Counted from the stretch's first letter, positions 1 to 13,209 are shown. The stretch: 64,000 nt of DNA from Ophiodon elongatus (GCA_016806645.1 JACSYO010002116.1:4247001-4311000), one strand, 5' to 3'. Notes: generated by a model from the letters alone, not told the origin. Program-made: numbers and translations.

Positions 1-1644
1 GCATCGCAAATCCCTGCCTCTGGTCTGAAATTACCAAAAATCTGGCCGTCACGCCAAATTCTGATCACCATCGCTGGACAGGCCAGGCTTCGATAAAGAC
101 ATGTAATACTGTGCATGCAGCTCTTCTGTAGTTTTGTTGATAACAAGACAGACAAAGGAGGAAATACTACATGAAAAATTACACTTTTTGAGCATGAACA
201 CTGCAGCACTTGACATAGAAGCCTTCTGAGACAATGTGTGGGATGATAACAAAGAAGCAATTTATAATAGATATCAAAGACAGAGGTCTGTAAAACACTG
301 GCAGGTAGGTCTATGCTGTGCGGGTACAAAATATTATGCAAAAGACGAATATGGAGGGCATATAAAATCCTGCAAAATAAAATAAAAAAGTCATGCTTTT
401 TTGCAGAAGTGTAATGGAAGCCATTTAAGCAGTCAATGATATCCCCCATCCTGCCCCCTCTCTGTTCAGCCAACTTCTTCCAAGAGAAGAGCATATCAAA
501 TGGGCTTTAGTCTCAACAGCTTAGAGGCAGAACAACTCAAACATGCCCTGCAGAGAGACGGCTCTGTGTCAGAAATCACACTCAACCAAAACCCGGCATT
601 TAATGTAACTAACTGTTCACAAGGATCAGAATATTCCGAATCGGAGACAGCCTCCAACTTCAAATGTCTTATTTTGTGTCATTTGATTTTGTGACTTTTT
701 GTTGTTAATTAATCATATTTGTTTGTTTGTTTTTCCGTTTGCATTGGTAAAACAATGCAGTTTTTCTTATTTGGCTGGTTTGACAGAATTTCATCCACGA
801 CCTCTGGCAGTACACCAGACATGAGGACAGAGGGGGGAAAAGATGGATGGAAGGATGCTAGACAGAGGACAGGTGGAGATGGAGGGAGTGGGCAGATCCC
901 CTCCTCCCCGGGATGTGTGTGGGTCACAAGCCAAAGAGATGCTGCAGCCCAGAAGGGAGGGTAGCTCTACCTGAGTCACTCTGACATCTCCTGCAGGTGC
1001 TGGTTTCTGTGGGGTTCAAATTACACATTTTTAAACGGGGCAAAGTTATAAGAATCAGCATGAACACCAAACATAATGCAGTATGACGGCTGGATCTGAC
1101 TAAAGGTGCAAAATGTTGGAGCTCGGGTGGGAAATGCGGGACCTCCGTGTCGCATGTGGCCACCAAAAACAACAACACAGTCTTCACATTCCTAATGTGC
1201 TGTGGGGCGTGCCTAGTCCAACTGAGCCTGATTGAGGCTCACTGCAAAGATTAACATGTCTTAGCGTAGTATTTATAGCAGCTTTAAATGGTCATTCTCG
1301 TGAGTAAGATACTCTCTATTTGTGTGCGCTGTTATACAATGAATCAAGGACTAGAGCGGACAAGGATGCAAAGCTCATATCCTGTGTATATTACTTAATC
1401 CATTTCCAAATATATTTAGGAAAGGAATGAGTGGTCTTTAACGTTTTCCCACATTTATTTATAATCTCAAAGCACACGTACACACTAAAAAGCTCCCTGG
1501 TGAAGTAACAAAAAAAAGAAGTGGACCCTTTCCTGAATTCTTCCCATTCCCTGCAAAGTCTCCTGACATAAGGGGCTACCAATTATATTTTCGATGAATT
1601 GAAAAATGTCCTTAACAATAGAGGACAGTTTCATGAAAATGTAC

Positions 1645-1773
1645 TTATTTATATAGCATCTTTCTAGTCTTCCGACCACTCAAGGTGTTGGACACTACAT
1701 GTCAACATTCACCCGTTAACACGCACTGATGGCAGAGGCTGCCCATCAGGATCTTAACTAATGCACAGTCAGT

Positions 1774-1816
<43 letters not shown>

Positions 1817-1956
1817 ACACACGCACACGCACACGGGAGCAATTTGGGGTTCAGTATCTTGCCCAAGGACACTTTGACACTTTGACTGGAGGAGGCTTGT
1901 AGGATTGAACCGCCGATCTCCCGATTAGAGGACGGTCCGCTCTACCTCTGCCTCTG
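1645..1956 (+). repeat. Teleost interspersed repeat relic with internal CA array
   Basis: The sequence runs from TTATTTATATAGCATCTTTC, through the phrase CACTGATGGCAGAGGCTGCC, to TTGGGGTTCAGTATCTTGCC, then GGACACTTTGACA and GATTGAACCGCCGATCTCCC, ending at GTCCGCTCTACCTCTG. I recognise this string as a very common dispersed element of percomorph genomes. Its class is uncertain to me; it looks like a non-autonomous element. A CA array (1774-1834) has expanded inside it. Confidence 0.8.
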
Positions 1957-1959
1957 TCA

Positions 1960-2040
1960 CTTTAGTCTGACCAATGGTCCAAAACCCAAAGGTATTCAAT
2001 TTACAATGATATAAAACAGAGAAAAGCAGAAAAAGTATAA
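1960..2040 (+). repeat. Fragment of a second teleost repeat family (CCAAAACCCAAAG type)
   Basis: The sequence GGTCCAAAACCCAAAGGTAT then TTCAATTTACAATGATATAA belongs to a common fish repeat. Related copies occur at 21880-22085, 29921-30062, 31645-31830 and, inverted, at 37185-37388. It directly abuts the preceding repeat. Confidence 0.7.
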
Positions 2041-4690
2041 TTAATCAAAAAGGATGATTGAATGATGATGTTTATTTTTCTTTTTTCTGGGATGCCAGCG
2101 TGTTGAGTGACCACGTCAGTTACAAAGCACTTCAGGTTTGCTTCTGGGACATTTGTTACGACAGCGGTTACGGCATTGACCAATGGATTTGACCTACATC
2201 CTCCCTGGGATATGAAATTCAGGTGGTCGGTGTATCTGCGTCAGATACTGTGAGTCAGAATGTCCAGCTTACAGTGCTAAGCCTGGGGTCACGGCCTTCC
2301 ACATCTGGAATCGGAGGACTGTCGCAACACTCACAATGATCCTACAAATGATCACGCACACCCGTCATCCACATCTGAGTCACACACATTGTGCTGTAAA
2401 TACACACATTTGCACTCAAAGACATGTAAAAGTAGGACGTACACATTGACGCACAGGTATGTGGACACGAGCATACGTAGAATAAACAGAACGAAAAGGA
2501 AAGTGAACGCAGAAGTGTATGTTGGTGAGTAAACAAACACAGTTAGAGTCTTTGTGAGTATGTGCTTTTACAGTTCTCACACGGAGAGAAAGAGCATCAC
2601 AGAACAGCAAGCTGTGAGTGAACTGCTCTTATCAGCCACGCGCAGCTTCTCACCACTGGAGGGGAACTGGTAAATATCACATGCCTAATTATAAGCAGAC
2701 ACACTACTTGTCTCAACTTCCACAATATGTCTTTTATCTCACACTATTGTTCCGTCAGTGAAACCATTAGGGTGAGAAACACAATCAAGAATTCTGAGAA
2801 AACAGTGATTGAAAAGGTGATGAAATTCCAGCGGAGGCATTCTTTACAGGTGAATTTGTAAGGGAAGAATTTCTGGAGGAGTGGCCACGAGACGACGTCG
2901 ACACACATTGACTGAAGCACTAATAAGGTATTGAAGTGTTTAACAAGACTGAAGAATTTTACAAGTGTTTCCTGAAACACATCCTGCAAGAATACAGTGT
3001 CGCCTGGGGCGCTGAGAGCTCCACCCTCACTGCTATCAATACCTGACATCAGTTTGTCCTAACAGAAATTCCTCTCACAACTCTCAAGCGACCACTCGCT
3101 TTCAGTGGGAGGAGGGAGGGACGTCAAGCACGGCAATTATTCACAAAAATAGCGGAAACAAAATTCACAAAAAAGTGTATTCCACGCAACATGGAGCTTA
3201 AAGTCAAATGTCATGAATGAGTCACTAAAGCAGCCTGATGGGAAGTGCTCAGAGAGAAGTCACGGGAGGTCACAGAAGTGTGTGTAGAGTGAACGAGACA
3301 AACAAAGCTTTTGAGTCATAGAGTAAGGAGGAAGGCTCGAGGGCGGGGAGCAGCTGCATGTGACTGTGAAGTTGAGGATACAGACGGTTTCAGCGGTTTA
3401 CACCCTGCTCAGGCTAACAGGAAGTGCTGCAGCTCCACGACAGCTCGCTGGAAGTCGTATTGTGTTATAGTTTCCTACACAGGTCAATGGAAGATTGGGT
3501 TATTGTTTGCGAGAGCCGTTACGTTGTCAGCTTTAAGGTTAAACACTGATTCCACACCCCGCAGCGTCGCGTTGCTTTTATTGCCCTTTGGTCATTCATG
3601 TGACGGCCTGCGTTGCTTTCCTTCATGAGACGCAGACACACATTTGACGACGACAGGTATATTTCCTACGTTTAAACGTCACTGAAAGAGTGCGCTGATC
3701 TAATACATTGTGCTTCCATGACTACACTCCCCCTCCTTCTCTCCTAATGAGTGGACAGGCAGACAGGCTCTGGGTCCAAGCACAGGTCAACAACTTAAAA
3801 GAGGATCCACAGTGGAAAAGTGGGTCATCTTCTCCTGACATAGAAGCAGAGACACTGACGCACACACACTTGCACTCTTAACACCGACGTGGAATAGTGC
3901 TCCTTCAGGAAGATGTTGTTGAATGTGTGGCGCTGCTCAGTCACTCGGACTTCATGTTACAGTGGAATCATTATGGCATTTGTGGAAGTGTGTAGTGTCA
4001 AATAAACTAAGTCAAAACTGACGGAACCAAACATACCTTGTTCTTCTATCTTTGTGAGAACTAACTAAATTATTTTTGGCTGACTAAAATCAATCACATC
4101 CATAACCCAAAGCATGACCTGCAATCCCACCTTAAATCCAGAACCTAACTCTTTAAATGCCCAGCTTTGATACAAAACAAAAAGACCAAAACACAACCAC
4201 AACCTCAACTGTAACCCTTACACGCAGAGCCCAGAAATAAGCACCAAAATGACCAATGCACACAGTGCACACAGACAAAAACCCCATTCAGAGTAACCCT
4301 ATGACAGAACAGCATGTAGGTCAACCTGTGGTCAGCTGATCTGCCCTGATCCTGTCTTGTGTGAGCAGCCACAGCTTTAGACTACAGTCCCACTAGCACA
4401 CCAGACAAGATAGATGCCTATGTTATTTATGGCCTAAGTTATGGTTGCAACAGAGACAGAAATGGAAAAGCACAGTTGAAATTAAAAGTTGTGCAGACTA
4501 TGTAAGAGTATATAATATACTTTAAAGAGAGAACAAGACAAATTCTGCTTCAATTACTGCATTTCTAATTGTGTCATCTTAGACCTGAATCCACTTCTCA
4601 ATTGGCCTCCTGTTAACCCCTGATCTTGCCCCATGCATGCAAACACACTCAAATAATATACCAGGTAGCTTTGTGCAGACATACACACAT

Positions 4691-4696
<6 letters not shown>

Positions 4697-4772
<76 letters not shown>
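4697..4772. repeat. CA microsatellite
   Basis: About 37 CA units with one CC interruption near 4723. It generates spurious Thr/His and Cys/Val frames on both strands. Confidence 0.95.
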
Positions 4773-4774
<2 letters not shown>

Positions 4775-5205
4775 ACCCAGAGCCAAGCAAAGTCCCTGCA
4801 CATCTCATCTTATTCCCTTCATAGCGCAGAGAAAAGACTCAAGTGTCACAAATGCTCCTGTTCCCGCAGAGGCCAGTGGCAACTCTCAAAGCTTTTGCTG
4901 CTTCCAAGCCTCCTGCCTGCGCCTTATCACTCTCACTCTCAGCACATATCCCTTACTCTGCTCACTCTTTCTTTCTTACTTCCTCTCCTGTCTCTTTTCT
5001 CTTCTTTTCTTTTGCTCACTCTCTTTTCTCCCTTCTCTCCCTTGCTCTCTGATCTGTCTTTTTCCCTTGTCCAGCTTCTGCACAATGCACATCAATTATT
5101 CAGAGGCAGTCTCCCGGTTTCTCCGGCTTATCCAATCAGAGCGAGGCTCTGCACTAATGGGCTCCTGCTGTACCTGCTACCGGCTCCAACACACTCTCGA
5201 GACTG

Positions 5206-5310
5206 CAGGGGGGGGGCGAGGGAGGGAGAGTGGGAGGGAAAGAGGGAGAGAAATAGACAGGGGGAGCAGAGGAGACAGCCAAGGAGGAGGGAGGATGAGA
5301 GGAAGCGATA
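5206..5310 (+). repeat. Purine-rich low-complexity tract
   Basis: Nearly 100 bases are almost all G and A, beginning with nine G. Just upstream (4940-5060) is an equally long pyrimidine-rich tract. Confidence 0.7.
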
Positions 5311-6834
5311 AAGACAGCGAGCCGACGCAGACAAACAGGAGTAGAGATAGAGAAGGCAAGATATTCCAGTGCTTCTCACCTCTGTCATGAGCTGCTGTTA
5401 TTGATGTGCTCTGCCTAGTCTGTGTAGCGCTCCGTTGCCCTGTTTCTCTAAGCTGCCATCACACACTTAAGACATACAGAAACACGCATGCACACATGCA
5501 TGATCTGACGGTGTGACTGTCATTTGTCAGGAAGGGTGACAAAAAAAAAAGAGGAAACAACACAAAAAGAAAAAAAAATCTGCAAACTCAGATTGCAAAC
5601 TTGCATAGAAGGGTGGAGCTTAGCTGACCGAAAGCCAATGCATGAGCGGTGAAGTGAAAGAAGAAGAACGTATGAGATGTAAAGATCAATCTATTAGGGC
5701 AGACATATAGTAACGTATTAGCCCTACCAGAGAGGGGATTCCTGCCTGCAGAACAATCGAACCTGACAACGTGCCCTTGTCTTCATCAGAGGCCACTTTG
5801 TAAATCCAACTAACAAGACACATCAGAGACTTGCAGAATATCTGAGTGCAACTGAATTAAAGAAGAGCCAAGATGAGGGTGAAACTGAGTTCATCTTGTC
5901 TTCGCCCGCCCCTGACATAAGCCAACAAGGTGAAAAAACACTCTGGATGGATGAACAGGAAAGAGCCAAGCTGTCATTGTTCTCTCTCTCCTTACCTAAA
6001 TGTTGAGATGTGCAGCGAAGCTGAAGAGCGGGAAAGCCCGCTGGCCTTGTGACATCAGAGGGAAGTTGTCTTTTGTGTGACAGACACACTCAGTCATCAA
6101 CGGTTTCACAAATGTCCCACACAGAATTGAAACACAGACAACGGAAGGCATTGTTGGACAGGAATATGAATTGAAAGGGTGTATCTAAAGCCCCTGGGGG
6201 ATGAAGTGTGAGGGGTGGAGGAGGGTGGAGAGTCCTGAGGTGTGGGTGCCAGATCAGTCAACCCTGAACAAAAGGGGGATTTAAATCATTTGCTCATCCG
6301 GTTTTGACAAGAACAAAGTCTTCTGTGTTTGGAGTGCAACTGCACTACCAGCTCAGTTGGGATATTACCAAAATGAATTTACTTGCAACTGTGTAAACCA
6401 AACCAATTAAGTGGCAAGTGATAGAGGACCTAATCAGCCAGAGGCAGCAAATGCAGCTACCCTAATAAGTATTTCCCCATGAGCTTTACTTCTATAAACT
6501 TAATAGTGAAGTTCTGAGGGTAGTTTTGGGTTGCAAAGAGGTTTCATCATCTAAGGCGAACCACTGGAGAGTGTCAGAGGAGAGGCCCGCCTGCTAAAAA
6601 TAAACCCTGTTTCCTGTTAATAATTCAGCGCGCTGCTCTTACTCAGCAGTAATCAAATATAAAAGTCTGTAAGGTTGATTGGGTCAGTAACAAAGGATGC
6701 CTACACCTTCCTCTAGTTCTACACACGCAGCTCAAAGTTGGAAAGAAAGACAGGGTGAGAAAATCAATCAAGTGAAAGTAAATTGAGACAGATAAAATGG
6801 AAGACATGTTGTAGGCCAAATGAGAAGACAGAGG

Positions 6835-6840
6835 ATGTGT

Positions 6841-6898
<58 letters not shown>
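6835..6898. repeat. GT microsatellite ending in a GC run
   Basis: Roughly 27 GT units run into GCGCGCGCGC, an alternating purine-pyrimidine tract throughout. Confidence 0.95.
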
Positions 6899-6986
6899 AG
6901 ACAAATGAGTCTACACAAAGTCTAATGGGAGTACTTATTTTCAGCTGAATTATGGGAGTTATGAGTTGGTGTTTTTGTGAGCGCTC

Positions 6987-7020
6987 TGTGTGTGTGTGTG
7001 TGTGTGTGTGTTTGTGTGTT
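6987..7020. repeat. GT microsatellite
   Basis: About 15 GT units with TTTG interruptions at the right end, 90 bases from the previous array. Confidence 0.9.
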
Positions 7021-8100
7021 TGTGAGTGTTGTTCACAGGGCATGTAGTGAGTTACAGCCACACCCTGGAAGTTTTCTGATACTGTTGACACTGTTGGTGG
7101 AGTGGCTGTTTTCCTGAGATCACGCTCTGTTGACTGACCGAGCGCCGACAATCACGCAGTTCTGCTGGGACAATTTAATTTTAATGTCAAATGTGAGTGG
7201 GTGGGGAGAATTTACAAAACCACCCAGAACAAAAAAAGCTAAACTCTTTTCATCATATTTTCCCTTTTTGTTCTTCTCCAAACACTTAATCAGCTGAAGA
7301 AGAGAAACTAAAAACATCAAGAGAATTTATCCCTTGTGTAGATAAAAGGGATCTAAAAAATCACCCGCTGTTTGACTGAAACGATAAGCATTCCCTCCTG
7401 GAGCTTAACCTTCTGATAACATGTGATGCCACCAGAAGTGATTGAATCGTTCTATCTTTGAGCAAGACAGAGGAACAACAAGCAGAAACCTGACTTAAAC
7501 ATTAAAATAGGTTTCAAAGAACATAGCGATCATTCCAGGGAGCAGCTACCTTTAATCCGGAGCGTGTCAAGTCACGTTGAAAAGACAATACGCAAACTGA
7601 GTACTCTAGATGTACTTTCATCTATTTTAAACTTCACAGGAGGGGACATCGTCAAGAAAAAGAGGCAAGAAAGTTGACATAAAAAGTGGAAGTCTTGTCA
7701 TAATGACAATTCTGTAGGTTTATTATTGGTGCTCATGCTTCCTAAAGAAAGAGAACAAACTGTTATTAGCTTGGTGACAGCAGTGACAGATTCACAGAGG
7801 AAGGAAACGCTAAAACCCTTGACAGATTATTGGCATAATCTGATTTGGTGTCTGCTGAACTTCACAGTAGCCCAACAGCTCAGAGTCTATTGGGGTTTGG
7901 TGTGTTTGTAGGGCAGCAGCACACCTATTATCTAATGAGCCTCTCAGTTGGAAGTTTTGTAGATTATTATGGGGAAAACATACACAGCTCTAAAAAGATT
8001 TAAAAAAGAGACGATGGCCTTTAAAACACAGTCATCAAGTGTGACGCCACAAAAAGCAAAACCTCAAAGTTTCTCTTTTCAAGAGAGTGAACTAAACAAC

Positions 8101-8127
8101 GCTAGCTGCTAGCTGCTAGCTGCTAGC
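8101..8127. repeat. Heptamer tandem repeat GCTAGCT
   Basis: Nearly four exact copies of a 7-base unit (GCTAGCT), each containing the palindrome GCTAGC. Further GCTAG-rich sequence follows to about 8190. Confidence 0.85.
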
Positions 8128-8930
8128 ATGCGAGCAGCGTTAAAGCTGTGTATCCCCGCTGGCACTGAGAGTTAACAGTGCTAATGCTAGCTCGCCTAAC
8201 GGCAGATAAATCTCTTCACTGGCTGATTCCAGATTAGAGCAGCGCGCTAATCCCTAAGGCCTCACTGCAGGGTCACAATCTCCAGACAGCTCTTCGGCAG
8301 CAGTCTGCTATTGCTGAAAATCTCTCCAATGCCCTCGACAGGTCTCACAGGGCAGCAGTTTTATGTTGGGAGAAGTGCAACTTTAGGCATTTGTAGTTTG
8401 CTCATGCGTTCTCTTACTTGGAGTGGAGACGCTGACAGGCAAACACACGCAAAAAGCAAATGATAAACACAGGACTTCTTTTCAAATTTAAGATGTAAAA
8501 TGTTATTTCTTACTGCAGATCTGTTTATTCTCTGGTAGCCTCTCTACTTACTTACTAGAGGTCATACATTAATTTGTTTCCTGATTAATTTCTAGCAAAT
8601 CGAGTATTTTGTACTTGTAATGAGAATTACACACGTCAGGTTAGCTTTGCAACATCTCAAGTTGTCAAAGTGTTTTGAAAAAAAGCAGGGTAGCCATAAT
8701 TGCTTCATCAATTTCCTCTTTAACTGATGCTCTGAAAGAAAGGGTCAGTGGGATTGATCTGCAGTCTTAAGAGTCTGCCTCCTCCCCAGAGGAGCCCACA
8801 GAGAGCATCCCAGACTGCTTGGCCCTCGTCTGAGCTCTCAGGTGTCAGATTCGCGGCCCTCTGTCGCCATGCAGGCTGTCAGAAGATTGTGCTGGGCCTG
8901 CACAATTTAACACACATTCATGCATGTGCA

Positions 8931-8958
8931 GACACACACACACACGCACGCACACACA
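8931..8958. repeat. Short CA/CG microsatellite
   Basis: Alternating CA with two GCAC interruptions over 28 bases. Confidence 0.8.
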
Positions 8959-9202
8959 AAGACAGTAAAAATATGACCACACTGACAGATCCAACAGTGC
9001 AGTTAAAAACCTAATGCTTCTCTGCATCCTTGTTGATGCATTGAGCGCATGCATGTGTCTTGGAGTTCAAGTGTGCATAACGCCTCCTCTGCCCCCCCCA
9101 CCCCCCATCTGGTTTCTCAGCCAGACGTCCTTGTAAGGGAGGTAAGAAGGATGCTCAGTGAGTAAGATCTGCCCTGAGTCACATCTGCCTTCCACCCCGA
9201 CA

Positions 9203-9222
9203 GCCTGCCTGCCTGCCTGCCT
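9203..9222. repeat. GCCT tetranucleotide repeat
   Basis: Five exact GCCT units. Confidence 0.85.
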
Positions 9223-10707
9223 CGTTTGATGACTGGCCACATCATATCTTTCCGCCCACCCCCATACCCGCATAATTACACTACAGTTCCCATTTGTCCG
9301 CTGTGCATAAACAGCTTTTCCTGAAACCCAGTGCTGTCTTCTATTAGATCCCAGAACCATCAGCAGGCCTGAGGATGATTCTGACTGTCAGTCGGGCTCA
9401 GACAGCCAGCCAGTCCGAGCCATGCCTGGACAACAATCACATTATCCCAACACAGGAACACAGACAGAGAGAGAAATACAGCAATCAATATTGTACACTG
9501 ACGTCTGTCTGACCACTTAAGTTCCTCCCAACAAGATGCTTCCCACCACAACTGAAAGAGGATATTCCGCTTGAGCAAATATTCATATCAGAGGATTGTG
9601 TGAACGTAAAAAACATCAGATACTGATACATTTCTGCCTTCTGCACATCCAGTAGCGACACATTGCATCTCGTGTGAGGAATTATGGGATACGATTTCAG
9701 AGCGTTACTGTCACTGCAGTTGATATGAAACAGTGACATATTTGCCTTGTCAGAAAAAGAAGAAAAAAAACATAGAAATCAGACAGTTTAATCAAAATAT
9801 TTGACTCTCGGTACGGCCACTTATGTAATGGCAGAAACGAGGGGTTTATCTGCACTCTGACTGGCTGGCTACGGCTTCGTCAGTCAGAGTGAGTGGTCCG
9901 GCACACATCAGCGACACCTCCCCAGCCATCCATCTCTTTCCCTCTCTCTCTCCTCTCTCCCGCCTCTGCACATTTCACTTTGACAAATGCACAAGAACAG
10001 GCCGCTCCTGCAGGACGGTGGGAGGCGGGGAGGGGAGGTATGGATCGGGGGGGAAATTGGATTTGATAGATAAATGTCTGAGGATAGCATTACTGCTCGC
10101 TCCTTCTCTCTCTCTCACTTTGTGTGTGTGTGTGCATGCACATATGCACATGTGAGTGTGGGCTCCTGTGGACAGACTGTTGAGTAGACTGTTTTTGTGA
10201 CGCTACCACCCGGACAGCTCATCTCAATAGCACATTAATGTTTAATGGGGACTAAAAATATCTGACATTATAATGCTCTATGGGCTTTTTGTGTGATGTC
10301 TGTGGTGGTAGTCGCACATTTACAAACCACAGATTCATGGTAACCTTATTTGTTTTTGAGCATTGACAAGCACAAAATAATATGCAAATTAAACCGTCTG
10401 TTATCATAATTACGAGATTCTCTGTGACATCCTAATAACCTTTATATAGTGCTCAAAACATAATAAGCAGCTACGTTGTGCATTCATAAACTGAGCAGAG
10501 TAATGAAGGAGGAAACACTTCTGACTGGATCATGACTTAAGCCATACAGCGATTTGTTTAAATTGCTTTATTTCATGAAAAAGTGAATAATTGCAGCATG
10601 AAGAACAATGAGCACTGTGTCGCCACTGTCTCGCAAGTCAACAGCAGTAAATGGGATGATGTATGAGCATGCGTCTGCTGGCATTTTAGAAAAGTGCTGG
10701 GTCTTAC

Positions 10708-10813
10708 CTGCAGACTTGGGAGTGAATTTGTCCCTGTTGGCAGCACACACAGCCAGCAACCTGTAGCCCAGATCCAAGTCATACCCCTGCTGAGCGGCGA
10801 CGCGACTCACCAC
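10708..10813 (-). CDS. zmiz1: zmiz1 third coding exon (residues 62-96)
   Basis: This exon encodes VVSRVAAQQGYDLDLGYRLL then AVCAANRDKFTPKSA plus one base of the next codon. It continues the N-terminal helical domain of ZMIZ1. The mammalian protein, from memory, has GFDLDLG where this has GYDLDLG, and is otherwise identical here. The acceptor is TTTCTCCAG|GTGGTG and the donor is GCAG|GTAAGA, both close to consensus. The length is 106 bases, so the following intron is phase 1. The next family exon, expected to begin ALLSSWCEELG, is not found between position 1 and this exon. It must lie outside the window. Confidence 0.96.
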
Positions 10814-11394
10814 CTGGAGAAACAGCGATGGATCCTTTAGGCTCTTTACGATTAGCATTCTATCAATTGTTTTGTCATTAATACATCATTATAAATGCAT
10901 AATTTCATTACATCATTGCAAATTAGTTATCTATCTGTCTATGCATCCATCCCTTTCTTATGCAATACAATATTGATGCTAAATAAACAGTAAGCCATAG
11001 TTAAGGCATCTTAATCCTTCCGCTTTTCTTACTTGTGTTACTATTTTGAGCCACCGCTATCACTGAACTTCATTTTTTCTTCAAGACAAACACGCATTCA
11101 AAAAACCGACACGGTGAGATTAATGTGGAGTCTGCAGTCTGGATTGCTCCAGTGATCCACAGTCAGGACGAGCCTGATGACTGCATCAACCTCCAAGAGA
11201 GGTGAGAGAGCCAAACCACAGTCGCTCTGCAGAGCGAGCAGAGTCTCTGAAAGGTTATCATCAAACAAGTCCGCTCTGGCCCTAAAGTGAGCAGAGTTTG
11301 TCCCTGACTAAAGGTTGCCAGTTGAATTACCCAGACAGACCAGGAAAATGTGGAAATAATAGGCATTGGGATATCCAGCTAAACTGACCACTTC

Positions 11395-11398
<4 letters not shown>

Positions 11399-11440
<42 letters not shown>

Positions 11441-11458
11441 GCGTGTGTGTGTGTGTGT
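11399..11458. repeat. GT microsatellite
   Basis: About 29 GT units with two GC interruptions, inside the intron between coding exons 2 and 3. Confidence 0.95.
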
Positions 11459-12584
11459 CAGAGGACGGTGTAGAAAGAAAGTGAGTAAAGTACTTCTCAG
11501 CAGCATCCCCTGAGGGTACAAAGGTTAAAAATCCTCTTTTTCCCTCCAATTTGGAGAGGAACCAGTCCTCAGCTGTAAGGTTTTAATAATCCTTTTGTGC
11601 TAATGACTTCAAAAAGAGGTTGAACATTTATGGGACATGAAGCAGGAGCCTCCCAGACTTTAATGTAACGTTAAAGGGGATGCTGAGTGACATTAAACAG
11701 GACTCGGGAGACAGGGGTAAATCACTATTAGAAAGGAAACCCCTTTGCTTTTATCTGCTTACAGATGGCAACTCCTCTGTTGCCTCTGACCTCAAAACAC
11801 ACATTACCGTTAACAAGGTCAGCTGGGGTGCCTTTTAGAGAGCCAACATAACAGCTAGCAGTGATCATAAAGTGCCTTTGTCACAAGCAATATGGCTGCT
11901 GAGCACTGAATGAAAAACTGTGGCAATTACGTCAATAAATAGGGTTTATTTGATTATCTTAGTTAAGAAATGGCAATATAAAAATCCGCAGGTTCAGTTA
12001 ATCATAGTGAATTTATTTTAAGCTGTTATGGAGCCATTTTTTCCTGGGACAAATTGCTCACAACATAATCTATTCAACCCAACCATATTATGCAAACAAT
12101 GACGATTCTGACAAACAGTCGAATCATGTTGCTGTCAATCGTTTAATTTCCTGCGTGAGTGAGTCTGCCCTGCAGTTTGTACAAGGCAGGCAGCCAGCTA
12201 CAGAGGCTAGCATAGATTCAACACAGATTTAACAAGTGTTTCACCTCATAAGCCTTTTTCAGCATAATCTCCCTCGGAGGACGTACATCCTGGCCCATAT
12301 CGCTGTCAATACGAGAACAGTGCTCGAAGAGGTGCTCGAGGGTTACTGGGCCACCGATATTCTTGTTTGTCTATTTGCTGGAGGGAAAAATAAGCTGCAG
12401 TATTCTAGTTTATATCTGCTTGGTGTTGAAACGGTTTTATGCGAAAGACAGCTCCAAGTGAACTAAGAAGCAGAGATAAAGTTGATGTCTGCCTGCACTG
12501 ACATTACCCTCACTCCCGATACAGTATACACAAAGAAAGACAAAACATAAAAATTGTTAAGCAGACAGAGCTAATAGTGCAGCA

Positions 12585-13050
12585 CTCACAGCTCACTTAT
12601 GTCATCTTTTATTGGCTCTGGAGCCGATACTCCACCAGGGATCGGAGGACGACCTCCAGATGTACAACACGCCACAGGGAACAAGCGTCTCCACGTTTCA
12701 AACACATTCCGTTTCATTCAGCTGCAGCAAATGTAACGCGCTGCGATTGATCCACGGTCGTCTTTAAGATTCAGTTCAGCTCTCTGACACACAACCGGTG
12801 AGGTAACGTCACGGAGATAAAATCCTTGAAACACTGCAAGGACTTGTTGCGTGCGGTAATTCTCCCGATAAGGAGCCGTTTGCTCTCTGAGTCTGATGAA
12901 ACAATTTAGCTGATGGAAACAGCCCCATGCTGAGAGGGATCTCAGTGGTGGGCTCTATTGTACAGCTCTTTATCAGCCTTTAAGAGGCTTTTATTGTGAT
13001 TTACACATTAATGAGCATTCATCTGTTTGCTCACGCTACCACTTCAGCCG
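12585..13050. promoter_or_regulatory. Candidate conserved non-coding element
   Basis: A repeat-free block between two GT arrays. It contains CTTTTATTGGC, AACAATTTAGCTGATGG, CTCTATTGTACAG and ACACATTAATGAGCATTC, which resemble CCAAT-box, SOX and homeodomain sites. The texture is that of an intronic enhancer in a developmental gene. Conservation cannot be seen from one sequence. Confidence 0.3.
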
Positions 13051-13141
13051 GGGACAATGTTCCTTCAGTGTTTCAAAGGTTGATCTTAGCGATAGACACG
13101 TGAAACTTTCAATTCTCTGCTCTAAAGCCTCTTTCACACGT

Positions 13142-13209
13142 GTGACTGTGTGTGTAAGTGTGTGTGTAAGTGTGTGTGCAAGTGTGTGCAAGTGTGTGCT
13201 TTCGTGCGT
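13142..13209. repeat. Degenerate GT minisatellite with 12-base period
   Basis: Units of the type GTGTGTGTAAGT recur, then shift to GTGTGTGCAAGT. A higher-order repeat has grown from a GT array. Confidence 0.8.

Larger units (their letters stand above)
1..10707 (-). other. zmiz1: zmiz1 intron downstream of the third coding exon (partial)
   Basis: This stretch follows the donor at 10707 and contains no recognisable coding exon. It holds two teleost repeat relics (1645-2040), CA/GT arrays near 4.7, 6.9, 7.0 and 8.9 kb, a purine-rich stretch around 5200-5310 and short tandem repeats at 8101 and 9203. The intervals 1-1640, 2045-4690, 5400-6830 and 7030-8890 are unique-looking sequence with no gene I can support. 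The intron continues past position 1. Confidence 0.8.

Noticed and set aside
4626..5390. 254-codon open frame on the plus strand
   Set aside because: It is kept open by the CA array, a CT-rich tract and a purine tract, none of which has stops in that frame. Composition is Thr/His, Leu/Ser and Arg/Gly blocks.
9853..9891. 11-base inverted repeat CACTCTGACTG / CAGTCAGAGTG with a 17-base spacer
   Set aside because: Length and spacer make a chance occurrence quite likely; no flanking signal of an element.
1..10700. Next zmiz1 coding exon (expected to start ALLSSWCEELG)
   Set aside because: Looked for its reverse complement below the third coding exon and did not find it; it should lie beyond the window edge.
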